NCBI RefSeq assembly: GCF_001425085.1
Contig: NZ_LMDN01000001.1
Coordinates: 270,364-334,363 of the forward strand
DNA from: Leifsonia sp. Root4
GTDB lineage: Bacteria > Actinomycetota > Actinomycetes > Actinomycetales > Microbacteriaceae
DNA: 64,000 bases
Direction: 5' to 3'
Shown: positions 50,841 through 59,075 of the stretch, one piece after another
Numbering within the stretch: the first letter of the stretch is position 1
Layout of the letters: each line of letters opens with the position of its first letter
Notes under the pieces: model-generated
Database searches by the model: none
Told to the model about the DNA's origin: nothing
What the model saw: the letters and a program-made list of their open reading frames with translations, nothing else
Made by a program: the position numbers and the translations under genes

Positions 50841-50944
50841 TCAGCGGGCAGGGGGTGGGCTCAATCAGCGAAGGGCGTCGGCTCACAAGCTTGGGCTGTG
50901 GATAACTTTCGACGCTCCCAGCGGGAATGCGAGAGTCTTCTGCC

Positions 50945-51841
50945 ATGACCCTGCGATTGGACCCCCGTGTTCCGGTGGTGTGGCGCACTCCGAGCTCGCT
51001 GCAGTTCGGGGTCGACCGCCCGCGGCTCGTGCTCGACGATCTCGGCTCGCTCGATGAGCTGCTGATCTCCGCGCTCCGCGGCGGCGCCCCGAGGGAGCGC
51101 CTGCTCAGTCTGGCGCGGAAGGCCGGCGGCGATGCCGCGCACGTGCGCGCCCTGCTGGCCACGCTCGATGCCGTGCTGCTGCCAAGCACGACGGTGTCCA
51201 CGCGCACGCGCGGACACGTCCTCGTCGACGGGGTCGGGCCGTGTGCCGACGCCATGCTGGCGGAACTGGAACGCGCCGGAGTCGCCACCTCTTCCGGCCC
51301 GGATGCCGCGAAAGGCGACCCCGCCCTCGTGATCCTGATCGCGCACTACGCCCTGCCGCCGCGCCGCTACGGGCACTGGCTGCGCTCGGATGTGCCGCAC
51401 CTGCCGATCGTCTTCGGCGACAGCGGGGTGCGCATCGGCCCGCTCGTGCTTCCGGGGGTCGGGCCGTGCCTGTTCTGCATCGACCTCGAACACACCGATC
51501 GGGATCCGGCGTGGCCGGCACTGGCCAGTCAGCTCGTCGACCGAACGGCTCCGGGCGAGACGGAGCAGACGGCGCGGCTCGCGGCGACCCTCTGTGCCGA
51601 GTTGGTCAGCGCGCAGCTGGCCGGCACACGTGCGGCCGTCGAGCGCTGGTCAACGGCATCCGTTCACATCGGGGTCGACGCCTGGATCAGCTGCGATCGG
51701 CACGCGCCGCACCAGGATTGCGGCTGTCGGGCGTTGCAAGACGCTCCATCTCGGCCAGAAAACGCGAGCGCTCCCGCGGTGCGCGCTGACCGGCGCCCAT
51801 CGCGCCCCAGCTCAGCGCGAGTCGTTGCTTTGCCCGGGTGA
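50945..51841 (+). CDS. cyclodehydratase-like/E1-like zinc protein (Rv3196-like), function unknown
   Basis: A 298-residue protein. The middle and C-terminal parts carry VRIGPLVLPGVGPCLFCID and TDRDPAWPALASQL, the block seen in the leader-binding part of TOMM cyclodehydratases (TIGR03882) and in actinobacterial Rv3196 proteins. Two Cys pairs (CLFC and, near the end, CDRH...CGC) could bind zinc. No ATP site is apparent and no precursor peptide lies nearby, so natural-product synthesis is doubtful. The last 155 bp overlap the convergent uvrD2 gene. Confidence 0.7.
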   Translation: MTLRLDPRVPVVWRTPSSLQFGVDRPRLVLDDLGSLDELLISALRGGAPRERLLSLARKAGGDAAHVRALLATLDAVLLPSTTVSTRTRGHVLVDGVGPCADAMLAELERAGVATSSGPDAAKGDPALVILIAHYALPPRRYGHWLRSDVPHLPIVFGDSGVRIGPLVLPGVGPCLFCIDLEHTDRDPAWPALASQLVDRTAPGETEQTARLAATLCAELVSAQLAGTRAAVERWSTASVHIGVDAWISCDRHAPHQDCGCRALQDAPSRPENASAPAVRADRRPSRPSSARVVALPG

Positions 51842-53426
51842 TGCCCACGTAGAGCAACCGGCGCTCCTCGTCGATCTGCTCCGGGCTCTGGGCATAGCTG
51901 ATGGGCACGAGGCCCTCGCTCACGCCGACGACGAAGACGTTCTCCCACTCGAGGCCCTTGGCCGAGTGCAGCGTGGCCAGGGTGACGGCCGCGACCGTCG
52001 GCTCGTGCTGGCTGGCCTGGCGTTCCATCAGCTCGTCGGTGAAGGCGCGGAAGGTGGTACCCGGCGCCGCGAGGTCGACGAGGCCCATGAGCGCGTTGAG
52101 CGACTCCCAGCGCTCGCGCACCGCACCCCGCGTCTCCGGCGCGCTCTGGCTCCAGCCGAGGCCGCGCAACACGTCGCTCACGGACTTGAACAGCGGCTCC
52201 CCCGAGATCGACACGGAGGCGGCGCGGAGCGACATGACGGCCTGCTTCACCTCCGGCAGATCGAAGAAACGCTTGGACCCGCGAATCTGATAGCTGATCC
52301 CTGCCTCACCGAGCGCCGTCTCGAGCGCGGCGGCCTGCACATTGATGCGGTAGAGCACGGCGATGTCCTGCGGGGCCTGACCGGCGGCGATGAGGTCGAG
52401 GATCTTCTGCGCGACGGCGCGGGCCTCCGCGATGTCGCTCGGGTGCGCGCTCAAGGTGATCGGCGTCTTCGCCGTGGACTCGCCCTGCGCCGCGTGCAGC
52501 ATGAGCGCGCCCGGCCGCCCGCGCATCAGCCGGTTGGCGGTCTCGATGATCGGCGGGCTCGAGCGGTAGTTCTGTTCGAGGCGCACGACGGTGGCGTTCG
52601 GATGCCGCTTCGGGAAGTCGAGCAGGTAGTCGGCGCGGGCTCCCGCGAAGGAGTAGATCGTCTGGCTGGCATCACCGACGACGCAGAGTTCGTTCCGCTC
52701 CCCCACCCAGAGGTTCAGCAGCTGGTGCTGCAGCGGCGAGACGTCCTGGAACTCGTCGACGACGAAGAAGCGGTACTGCTCGTGCACCTGCATCGCGACC
52801 GACGGCTCCTGCTCGATCATGCCGGCCATGCTCAGCAGCACGTCTTCGAAGTCGAGCTGGCGGCGCTCATCCTTGAGCGTCTCGTAGCCCTGCTGCAGTT
52901 CGACGGCCTGCTCGGCGTTGAGCCGGCCGGGCAGCCCCCGGGTGGCGAGGGATGCCGCGTAGGCGTCGAAGCTGAGGCCGGAGACCTTGCGCCACTCGAT
53001 CTCACCGGCGACATCACGCAGCGTCGCGGTGTCGAGCTTGAGCTTGAGCCGCTCCGCGACGTGGCCGAGCAGACGGGCCTTGCCGTCGAGGATGCTCGGC
53101 GTCGCCCCACCGACCACCTGCGGCCAGAAGAAGTTCAGCTGCGAGAGTGCGGCGGAGTGGAAGGTGCGGGCGGCGACGCCGGAGGCGCCGAGTTCACGCA
53201 GCCGGCCGCGCAGCTCTGCCGCCGCGCGCGTGGTGAAGGTGAGCGCCATCACCCGGCTCGGCGTGTACGCGCCGGTGGCGACGCCGTAGGCGATGCGGTG
53301 GGTGATGGCCCTGGTCTTGCCGGTCCCGGCACCGGCGAGCATGCAGACGGGGCCGACGAGCGCCTCGGCGGCGACACGTTGTTGCTCGTCGAGGCCGGCG
53401 AGCAGGGCATCCGCTGTGGGAATCAC
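51687..53426 (-). CDS. uvrD2: UvrD2-like superfamily 1 DNA helicase (Rv3198c-like)
   Basis: A 579-residue 3'-5' helicase. Motif I AGAGTGKTRAITHRI, Ia ALTFTTRAAAELRGR, II VVDEFQDVS, III GDASQTIYSFAGA, IV VRLEQNYRSS, V TLHSAKGLEWENVFV and VI YVGITRAKQRL are all present. Mycobacterial UvrD2 has a C-terminal HRDC domain; this protein ends about 30 residues after motif VI and so lacks it. The GTG start overlaps the nudC stop by four bases. The longer in-frame reading upstream lies inside nudC. Confidence 0.92.
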   Translation of the reverse strand: MIPTADALLAGLDEQQRVAAEALVGPVCMLAGAGTGKTRAITHRIAYGVATGAYTPSRVMALTFTTRAAAELRGRLRELGASGVAARTFHSAALSQLNFFWPQVVGGATPSILDGKARLLGHVAERLKLKLDTATLRDVAGEIEWRKVSGLSFDAYAASLATRGLPGRLNAEQAVELQQGYETLKDERRQLDFEDVLLSMAGMIEQEPSVAMQVHEQYRFFVVDEFQDVSPLQHQLLNLWVGERNELCVVGDASQTIYSFAGARADYLLDFPKRHPNATVVRLEQNYRSSPPIIETANRLMRGRPGALMLHAAQGESTAKTPITLSAHPSDIAEARAVAQKILDLIAAGQAPQDIAVLYRINVQAAALETALGEAGISYQIRGSKRFFDLPEVKQAVMSLRAASVSISGEPLFKSVSDVLRGLGWSQSAPETRGAVRERWESLNALMGLVDLAAPGTTFRAFTDELMERQASQHEPTVAAVTLATLHSAKGLEWENVFVVGVSEGLVPISYAQSPEQIDEERRLLYVGITRAKQRLALSWGAMGAGQRAPRERSRFLAEMERLATPDSRNPGAARADRS

Positions 53427-54349
53427 GCGTCGGCACCGAGCCAGTCGCTGATGATGGCCCCGGCGATCGAGATGGGGCCAGGCAGCAGGATGTCGCCGCC
53501 GGCGGCGCGGAGCTCCTCGCGGCTGAACCAGCGCAACTCGAGGATCTCCTCGCCGTCCGGGATCGTTCCCTGCGGCGCCTGCCCGGCGGCGAGCGTCGCC
53601 GAGAATCCCACCATGAGCGAGGCGGGGAACGGCCACGGCTGGGAGCCGAGGTATCGCGGATCCGCGACGCGCAGCCCGGATTCCTCGAACACCTCGCGCA
53701 GCACGGCCGCCTCGAGCGACTCCCCCGGTTCGACGAAGCCCGCCAGCAGCGAAAAGCGGTTGATCTCCCACAGCGCGTTGGAACCGAGCAGCAGCCGGTC
53801 GTCGGCGTCGGTGATGCGCACGATGACCGCGGCGTCGGTGCGGGGGAATATCTGGAGGTTCTCGACGGGGCAGCGCCGCACCCAGCCGGACTGCTCGACC
53901 AGCGTCGCCGCACCGCAGCGCGGGCAGAAGCCGTGGGAGTCGTGCCAATTCGCCACGGAGAGCGCCTCGGTGAACAGGGCGTTGTCTGAGTCGCCGAGCA
54001 CGGGGGCGAGTGCGCGCAGCCCCGCCCAGCGCAGCTGCTCCGGCTGCAGCGCCTCTGCCTGTTCCCGGCTGAGCAGCGCGGCGAGCAGCGGGCGCTGCTC
54101 CGCATCGCCCGCGGTGCCGCGGCCGAGGTAGAGCCAGGTCGCGGCATCCGGAAGCTCGTCGGGGAGCAGCCACTCCAGGGCCGGTGCTGAGCCCTCGAAC
54201 TGCTGGGCGCGGAGGGCGCTGCCGGCGCTGAGAGCGAGCACCCGTGTCGCGGGGTCCGCCCGCAGCCGGGTGATGAGCCCGGTGTCGCCGCGGGCCACGG
54301 CATCACGGTCGAGCTCATGCCGGGCGAGTGGCAGTGCGTCAAGCAACAC
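53423..54349 (-). CDS. nudC: NAD(H) pyrophosphatase NudC, three-Cys zinc site
   Basis: A 308-residue Nudix hydrolase that cleaves NADH and can remove NAD caps from RNA. The Nudix box GFVEPGESLEAAVLREVFEE is complete and the NADH-specific SQPWPFPASL follows. The zinc ribbon has C142, C145 and C160, but the fourth ligand is Glu163 instead of Cys. GGAAGGA eight bases before GTG 54349 supports the start. It is coupled to uvrD2, as in Rv3199c-Rv3198c. Confidence 0.92.
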   Translation of the reverse strand: MLLDALPLARHELDRDAVARGDTGLITRLRADPATRVLALSAGSALRAQQFEGSAPALEWLLPDELPDAATWLYLGRGTAGDAEQRPLLAALLSREQAEALQPEQLRWAGLRALAPVLGDSDNALFTEALSVANWHDSHGFCPRCGAATLVEQSGWVRRCPVENLQIFPRTDAAVIVRITDADDRLLLGSNALWEINRFSLLAGFVEPGESLEAAVLREVFEESGLRVADPRYLGSQPWPFPASLMVGFSATLAAGQAPQGTIPDGEEILELRWFSREELRAAGGDILLPGPISIAGAIISDWLGADA

Positions 54350-54475
54350 GGCGTGATCCTTCCGGAATGGTTTCGAGCGGTGGACGGCCGGCCGGAGCGA
54401 CCGAATGCCGGCGTGATTGCACGCCGCAGTTGCTTCAGAGGCGTGGCGCACAGACGCACGGGCCCGATCTCGACC

Positions 54476-54481
54476 TAACCT
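54476..54481 (+). promoter_or_regulatory. -10 element TAACCT, leaderless phosphotransferase-like gene
   Basis: TAACCT ends seven bases before the ATG at 54489. Confidence 0.6.
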
Positions 54482-54488
54482 AGTTGGC

Positions 54489-55709
54489 ATGGCCAGATCC
54501 CCTCTCACTTTAGCTGCGTTGGCCACTTCGGCCGTGCCCGAGCTCGACGTGGTTGCCACGCGCAATCACTCTCGTCTGCTGCACGGAGATTTCGACGCTG
54601 CAGTTCTGCTCACGCGCGACGGCGATGAACTGATCGTGCGCATCCCGCGCAACCAGGCCGCGGAGTCCGAGCAGTCGGCCGACCTCGTCGCCCTGCGCGC
54701 CCTGAGCGCCGGCGTGCGCAGCCGGCTGCCCTTCGCGGTTCCGGAATTCGTCGGGCAGGCACCGGCCGGCGGCACCCGGGCCATCGTCTACATCTTCCTG
54801 CCGGGCACCACGGCCGAGACGTCCCAGATTGAGCACAACGCCGAGCTCGCGGCATCCATCGGTCGTTCGATTGCCGCAGTGCACTCGCTGCCGACCTCGT
54901 TCATCGGTGATGCCGGACTCCCGCAGCAGAGCGCGGAGGAATCGCGTGCAGCGACGATCGCCCTGGTCGGGCGCGCGGCCGACACCGGCAAGCTGCCCGC
55001 CGCACTGCTTCGCCGCTGGGAACAGGCAACCGACGATTCGGCGCTCTGGCAGTTCGCCCCCTCGGTGATCCACGGCAAGCTGAGCGCGGAATCCTTCCTG
55101 ATCGATGGCGACAGCGTCACCGCGGTGCTGGGCTGGTCGGAGCTGCGCGTCGGCGATGCCGCCCGCGACCTGCACTGGATCCTCGCGACACCGGGCGAGG
55201 CCGGAGAGACGACCCTGGCGGCGTACACGGCAGCGCAGAGCGGCGGCATCGACAGGATGCTCACCCAGCGCGCGATGCTCTACGCCGAACTCGAGCTGGC
55301 ACGCTGGCTGTTGCACGGCGTCGAGAGCCACAATGCGGACATCGTCGACGATGCCGTGCACATGCTCGACGCGCTCGTGGAGACCGTGCACAGCCACACC
55401 ATGAACCAGCTCTCGCCCACGACCGGGCCGATCCTGGCCGTCGACGACGTCGAGCAGCTGCTGACTCAGACCCCGCGCTCGCAGGGCGCCGCGGCGCCCA
55501 GGGAGAGCTCTGGAGCGATGCACACCGACAGCTACGACCAGTCGGAGTTCGAGCTCGATGCCGGGGACGATGCGGCCCAGATCGCCGACACCGCGGGTGC
55601 CAGCGTGAGCGCCGATCGCGACGGCACGACGATCATCGAGCGTCGCCCGCACCAGCAGAGCGCCGCCGACGACGTCGCCACCGGCCCGATCGAGCTGCCC
55701 GGGCGGTAG
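54489..55709 (+). CDS. phosphotransferase (APH)-fold protein lacking catalytic residues
   Basis: A 406-residue protein with the APH/choline-kinase fold (about 25-300). ELIVRIPRN holds the nucleotide-lobe strand and GRSIAAVHSLPTS the linker helix. The catalytic loop HxDxxxxN reads H195-G-K197 followed by LSAES, so Asp is Lys and Asn is replaced. The metal-binding Asp of the next strand is Gly (AVLGWSEL), while GDAARDLHW is kept. It should be unable to transfer phosphate. A disordered acidic tail of about 80 residues follows. It lies between nudC and adnB where mycobacteria have a potassium channel gene. Confidence 0.8.
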   Translation: MARSPLTLAALATSAVPELDVVATRNHSRLLHGDFDAAVLLTRDGDELIVRIPRNQAAESEQSADLVALRALSAGVRSRLPFAVPEFVGQAPAGGTRAIVYIFLPGTTAETSQIEHNAELAASIGRSIAAVHSLPTSFIGDAGLPQQSAEESRAATIALVGRAADTGKLPAALLRRWEQATDDSALWQFAPSVIHGKLSAESFLIDGDSVTAVLGWSELRVGDAARDLHWILATPGEAGETTLAAYTAAQSGGIDRMLTQRAMLYAELELARWLLHGVESHNADIVDDAVHMLDALVETVHSHTMNQLSPTTGPILAVDDVEQLLTQTPRSQGAAAPRESSGAMHTDSYDQSEFELDAGDDAAQIADTAGASVSADRDGTTIIERRPHQQSAADDVATGPIELPGR

Positions 55710-55736
55710 CCAGGGCGCTGGCGGGGGCGTCTGGCC

Positions 55737-58700
55737 TCAGTCGGTGACGGAGGCCCAGAGCGCGAGCAGCTCTGCCTCGTCGGCGAGATGGTCCGGCGCG
55801 ATCACCGTGTCGTCGGCGACGAAGTAGAAGACGGCGTCGATAAGCTCGGCAGGCACGCCCTTCCAGCGCGCATAGGCGAGCCGGTACAGGGCGAGCTGGG
55901 TCTGCTTGAGTGCGAGATCAGCGGCGTCCTTGGGGGCCTTGCCCGTCTTCCAGTCGACGATCTGGTAGCCGTGCTCCGTGCGGTAGACGGCATCCAGTTT
56001 GCAGATGAACACCTGCTCGTCCAGCACCAGGTGGATCTCGACCTCGACGTCTTCCGGCGCGAGATCGGCCCACGGCGACGCCTCGAATGTGGCGCGGAGC
56101 CTCGCGAACTGCTCGGCCTCCGCTCCCTCGCCGCCGAAGCTGTCCGTGTCCTGCTGCTCGAGCTCGAACATGCCGGCGTCGATGAGGTCCCCGGATGCCG
56201 CGGCCCCTGAGCGCTGCTCCACCCAGCTGTGGAACAGCGTGCCGAGGCGGGTCGCCCGGTATGGGCGCTGCGGCATCGGGCGCCGCAGCTGCTCGGCGAC
56301 ATCGGCTGGGGCGTCGATGAAATCCTTGAACCGCGATGCCGGGATGCGCGTCGGCAGCGCGAGGGCTGCCCTCCCCCGCATCCGGCGCCTGCGCTCCTCC
56401 AGGAGCGCGTCGATCTCGGCACGCATCCGCTCGGGGATGGGGGCACCGACCCCGCTCTCCATGGCGGCGCTCGTGAGCTCCGCCGCGCGCATGACGGCGC
56501 CCTGGCGCACACCGAGCGGCTGCAACGGCCAGAGTGCGCGCTCCCTGGTCTCGCTGCGCGGGTTCTCCTCCTCGGCGGGCGCAGATGGCAGCACGGCCGG
56601 GTCGATCAGGCCGGCGACGGCCAGCTCGCGCAGGTAGGGGCTCGGCCCGCGCGGTGCCTTCTGGTTCCACCACCACGAGCCGCTGAGCAGCAGATCGGAT
56701 TTGGTGCGGGTGACGGCAACGTAGGCCAGCCGGCGTTGCTCCGCGGCGTAGTGCTCGCCGTTCTGCGCCTTGAAGTCGGTGACGGCCTCGTCGAACTGGA
56801 ACTGGTCGTGCACGCCGCGCCATGCGAGCTCCGGCAGCTCGGCCGCGTCGCCCTTGAACTCGAACGGCAGCTCGGCGAAGGCCAACCAGCCTGCGGTGCT
56901 GCGCGGTTTGCCCGGCAGCTCGTCGTGCACGAGGCGCGGAACGGCGACGACGTCCCACTCCAGTCCCTTCGAGCCGTGGATGGTGAGGATCTGCACGGTT
57001 CCGGGTTCCGGCTCCTCCTGCCGCGGCGCGAGGCGGTCGCGCTGCTCCGCCTCCTCCAGCCAGCCGAGGAATGCGCCGAGCGAGCTCTGCTCGCTGGCGG
57101 CCAGGAAGCCGCTGACCAGCTCATCGAAGGCCTCGAGGCTGGGCGCGCCGAGCGGGCGGATGCCGTTGGCGGCGACCTCGATGTCAAGCAACAGCTCCTG
57201 CTGCACGAGGGTGACGAGGTCGAGCAGCTCCAGGCCGGCGCGGCGGCGGAGCGCGATGAGCTGTTCGCCGGCCTGCTTCAGCCGCGTCAGGCCCAGCTCG
57301 CTGAAACCGGTGACGAGGCCGTGGCCGTCCCTGGCGCTGACCAGGAAGTCGAGTGCGTCCACGATCGAGCGGCCCTCGTCGGCCGAGACGCTGCCGCGCA
57401 ACCGTGCTCGCACCTCATCGCTCAGCTTGGCCAGCTTGTGGTCGCGGGAGGCGAGCTCGCCGGCCAGCCGGCCGAGCGCGTGCAGGTCCTTCGCGCCGAT
57501 GTTCCACCTGGCCCCGGCGAGCACGCGCAGCAGCTCCGAGCCGCGGCTCGGGTCGTGCAGCACCCGGAGCGCCGAGACGAGGTCGACGATCACGGGCTGG
57601 TCGAGCAGCCCGGCGAGACCCAGCACGTGGTACGGGACGCCGCGGGCCCGCAGCGCGTCGGTGAACACGTCGATCTTGCCGAGACTGCGACAGAGCATCG
57701 CCGCAGAGCGTCTCTTCGGCTGCGCGCCGTCGCCGGCATCCGCCTGCCGCGCCCCGGACCCGAGCCGCGCGGCGAACCAGTCGGCGACGGCCGCCGCCTC
57801 GTCTTCCACGGTCTCCTGGAACGTCACGTCGAGCAGGCCGTCTCCGGCGAAGCCCGGCGCAGACAACGGCGACTTCGGCGGGGTGTCCGCAACCTGCAAC
57901 GTGAAGGGGCGGACGATCTCGTTGGCGGCCGCCAGCACGGTGCGGGGGTTCCTCCAGCTGATCGAGAGCTCGAAGCGCTCGGCCTCGGCCGCGCGTGCAC
58001 CACCGAGCTCCGGGCCGCGGAAGTCGGGGGCGAAGCGCGCGAGGTTGGCCGCGCTCGCACCGCGCCAGCCGTAGATCGATTGATCGGGGTCGCCGACCGC
58101 CATCACGCCGTGCCCGGCGAAGAGCGCGGCCAGCAGCCGCGTCTGCACGACGGAGGTGTCCTGGTATTCGTCGAGCAGCACGGCCTGGTAGCGCTCACGA
58201 TAGTTGGCGACGACGGTCGGGTTGCGGTGGCAGACCTCAAGGGCGAGTGCGACCTGGTCGGAGAACTCGACGTAGCCGCGGCGGCGTTTCTCTGCCTGGA
58301 ATCGCTCGGCCAGATCGAGCAGCGGCGGCAACGAACCGACGGCCTCCAGCGCGGAGGTGAAGCTCGTGTACGGGGTCTTCTTGCGCCCCGTTCCGCCGAT
58401 CGGTAGATCGGCCATGCCGAGGAACTCGCGGGTCATCGCGTGCACATCGCGCACATCGACGACGTTCTCGGCGAGCGCCCTGCTGAGTCCGAGCACGGCC
58501 CCGGTGACGGCGTCGAGGCGTTTGTCCATCTCGACGAGGCGGGGGTCTGCCGTGTCGCTGACGACCTGCCTGGCGAGCTGCCAGGCGGAGGCCTCCCCGA
58601 GCACGACGGCATCGGGCTCGCGCCCGATCAGCATGGCGTTCTCGCGGTAGATGGCGCTGGCGAAGGAGTTGTAGGTCGAGACGGATGCCGACTCGAAGAT

Positions 58701-59075
58701 GTCGAACTCGACGTCGGCGATCCCGGCCTTCACGAGCTGTTCGACGCGTTCCCGGATGCGCACGGCCAGTTCCCCTGCGGCCTTGCGGGTGAAGGTGAGC
58801 CCGAGCACCTCTGGCACGGCGGCGTGGCCGTTGGCGAGCAGCCAGACCACCCGGTTCGCCATCGTCTCGGTCTTGCCGCTGCCCGCACCGGCCACGACGA
58901 TGGCCTGGCCGCCCGGCGCGGCCTCGATCACGGCGATCTGCTCCGGCGTCGGCGGTGGCAGCTCGAGCGCGGCGGCGAGCGCGGCGGCCCCGATCGGCTG
59001 CGGTGCGGGCACGAGGGCGAGAATGGGCCCGGTGTCGAGGCTGGGCGCCGTGCCAGCCGACTCGAAGACGCTCAT
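55737..59075 (-). CDS. adnB: AdnB-like helicase-nuclease subunit (Rv3201c-like)
   Basis: A 1112-residue UvrD-type motor with a C-terminal RecB-like nuclease. Motif I GAGSGKTETMANRVVWL, II LLDEYQDTS, III GDPDQSIYGWRGA, V TIHGSKGLEWDVVAV and VI YVAVTRTKSDL are intact. The nuclease (about 910-1090) has LGTLFHSWVE, the metal Asp in CKLDAVYR, DWKTGK, and QTQLALYRLAYA. With AdnA it forms the heterodimer that resects DNA double-strand ends for recombination in actinobacteria. The ATG overlaps the adnA stop by four bases. Confidence 0.93.
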   Translation of the reverse strand: MSVFESAGTAPSLDTGPILALVPAPQPIGAAALAAALELPPPTPEQIAVIEAAPGGQAIVVAGAGSGKTETMANRVVWLLANGHAAVPEVLGLTFTRKAAGELAVRIRERVEQLVKAGIADVEFDIFESASVSTYNSFASAIYRENAMLIGREPDAVVLGEASAWQLARQVVSDTADPRLVEMDKRLDAVTGAVLGLSRALAENVVDVRDVHAMTREFLGMADLPIGGTGRKKTPYTSFTSALEAVGSLPPLLDLAERFQAEKRRRGYVEFSDQVALALEVCHRNPTVVANYRERYQAVLLDEYQDTSVVQTRLLAALFAGHGVMAVGDPDQSIYGWRGASAANLARFAPDFRGPELGGARAAEAERFELSISWRNPRTVLAAANEIVRPFTLQVADTPPKSPLSAPGFAGDGLLDVTFQETVEDEAAAVADWFAARLGSGARQADAGDGAQPKRRSAAMLCRSLGKIDVFTDALRARGVPYHVLGLAGLLDQPVIVDLVSALRVLHDPSRGSELLRVLAGARWNIGAKDLHALGRLAGELASRDHKLAKLSDEVRARLRGSVSADEGRSIVDALDFLVSARDGHGLVTGFSELGLTRLKQAGEQLIALRRRAGLELLDLVTLVQQELLLDIEVAANGIRPLGAPSLEAFDELVSGFLAASEQSSLGAFLGWLEEAEQRDRLAPRQEEPEPGTVQILTIHGSKGLEWDVVAVPRLVHDELPGKPRSTAGWLAFAELPFEFKGDAAELPELAWRGVHDQFQFDEAVTDFKAQNGEHYAAEQRRLAYVAVTRTKSDLLLSGSWWWNQKAPRGPSPYLRELAVAGLIDPAVLPSAPAEEENPRSETRERALWPLQPLGVRQGAVMRAAELTSAAMESGVGAPIPERMRAEIDALLEERRRRMRGRAALALPTRIPASRFKDFIDAPADVAEQLRRPMPQRPYRATRLGTLFHSWVEQRSGAAASGDLIDAGMFELEQQDTDSFGGEGAEAEQFARLRATFEASPWADLAPEDVEVEIHLVLDEQVFICKLDAVYRTEHGYQIVDWKTGKAPKDAADLALKQTQLALYRLAYARWKGVPAELIDAVFYFVADDTVIAPDHLADEAELLALWASVTD

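Noticed and set aside
50945-51841. A TOMM natural-product cluster
   Set aside because: No YcaO, precursor peptide or dedicated transporter is nearby, and the neighbours are core repair genes in mycobacterial order.
53427-54173. Longer N-terminus for UvrD2
   Set aside because: The extra 249 codons are a shadow of nudC; the helicase begins naturally at the GTG that overlaps the nudC stop.
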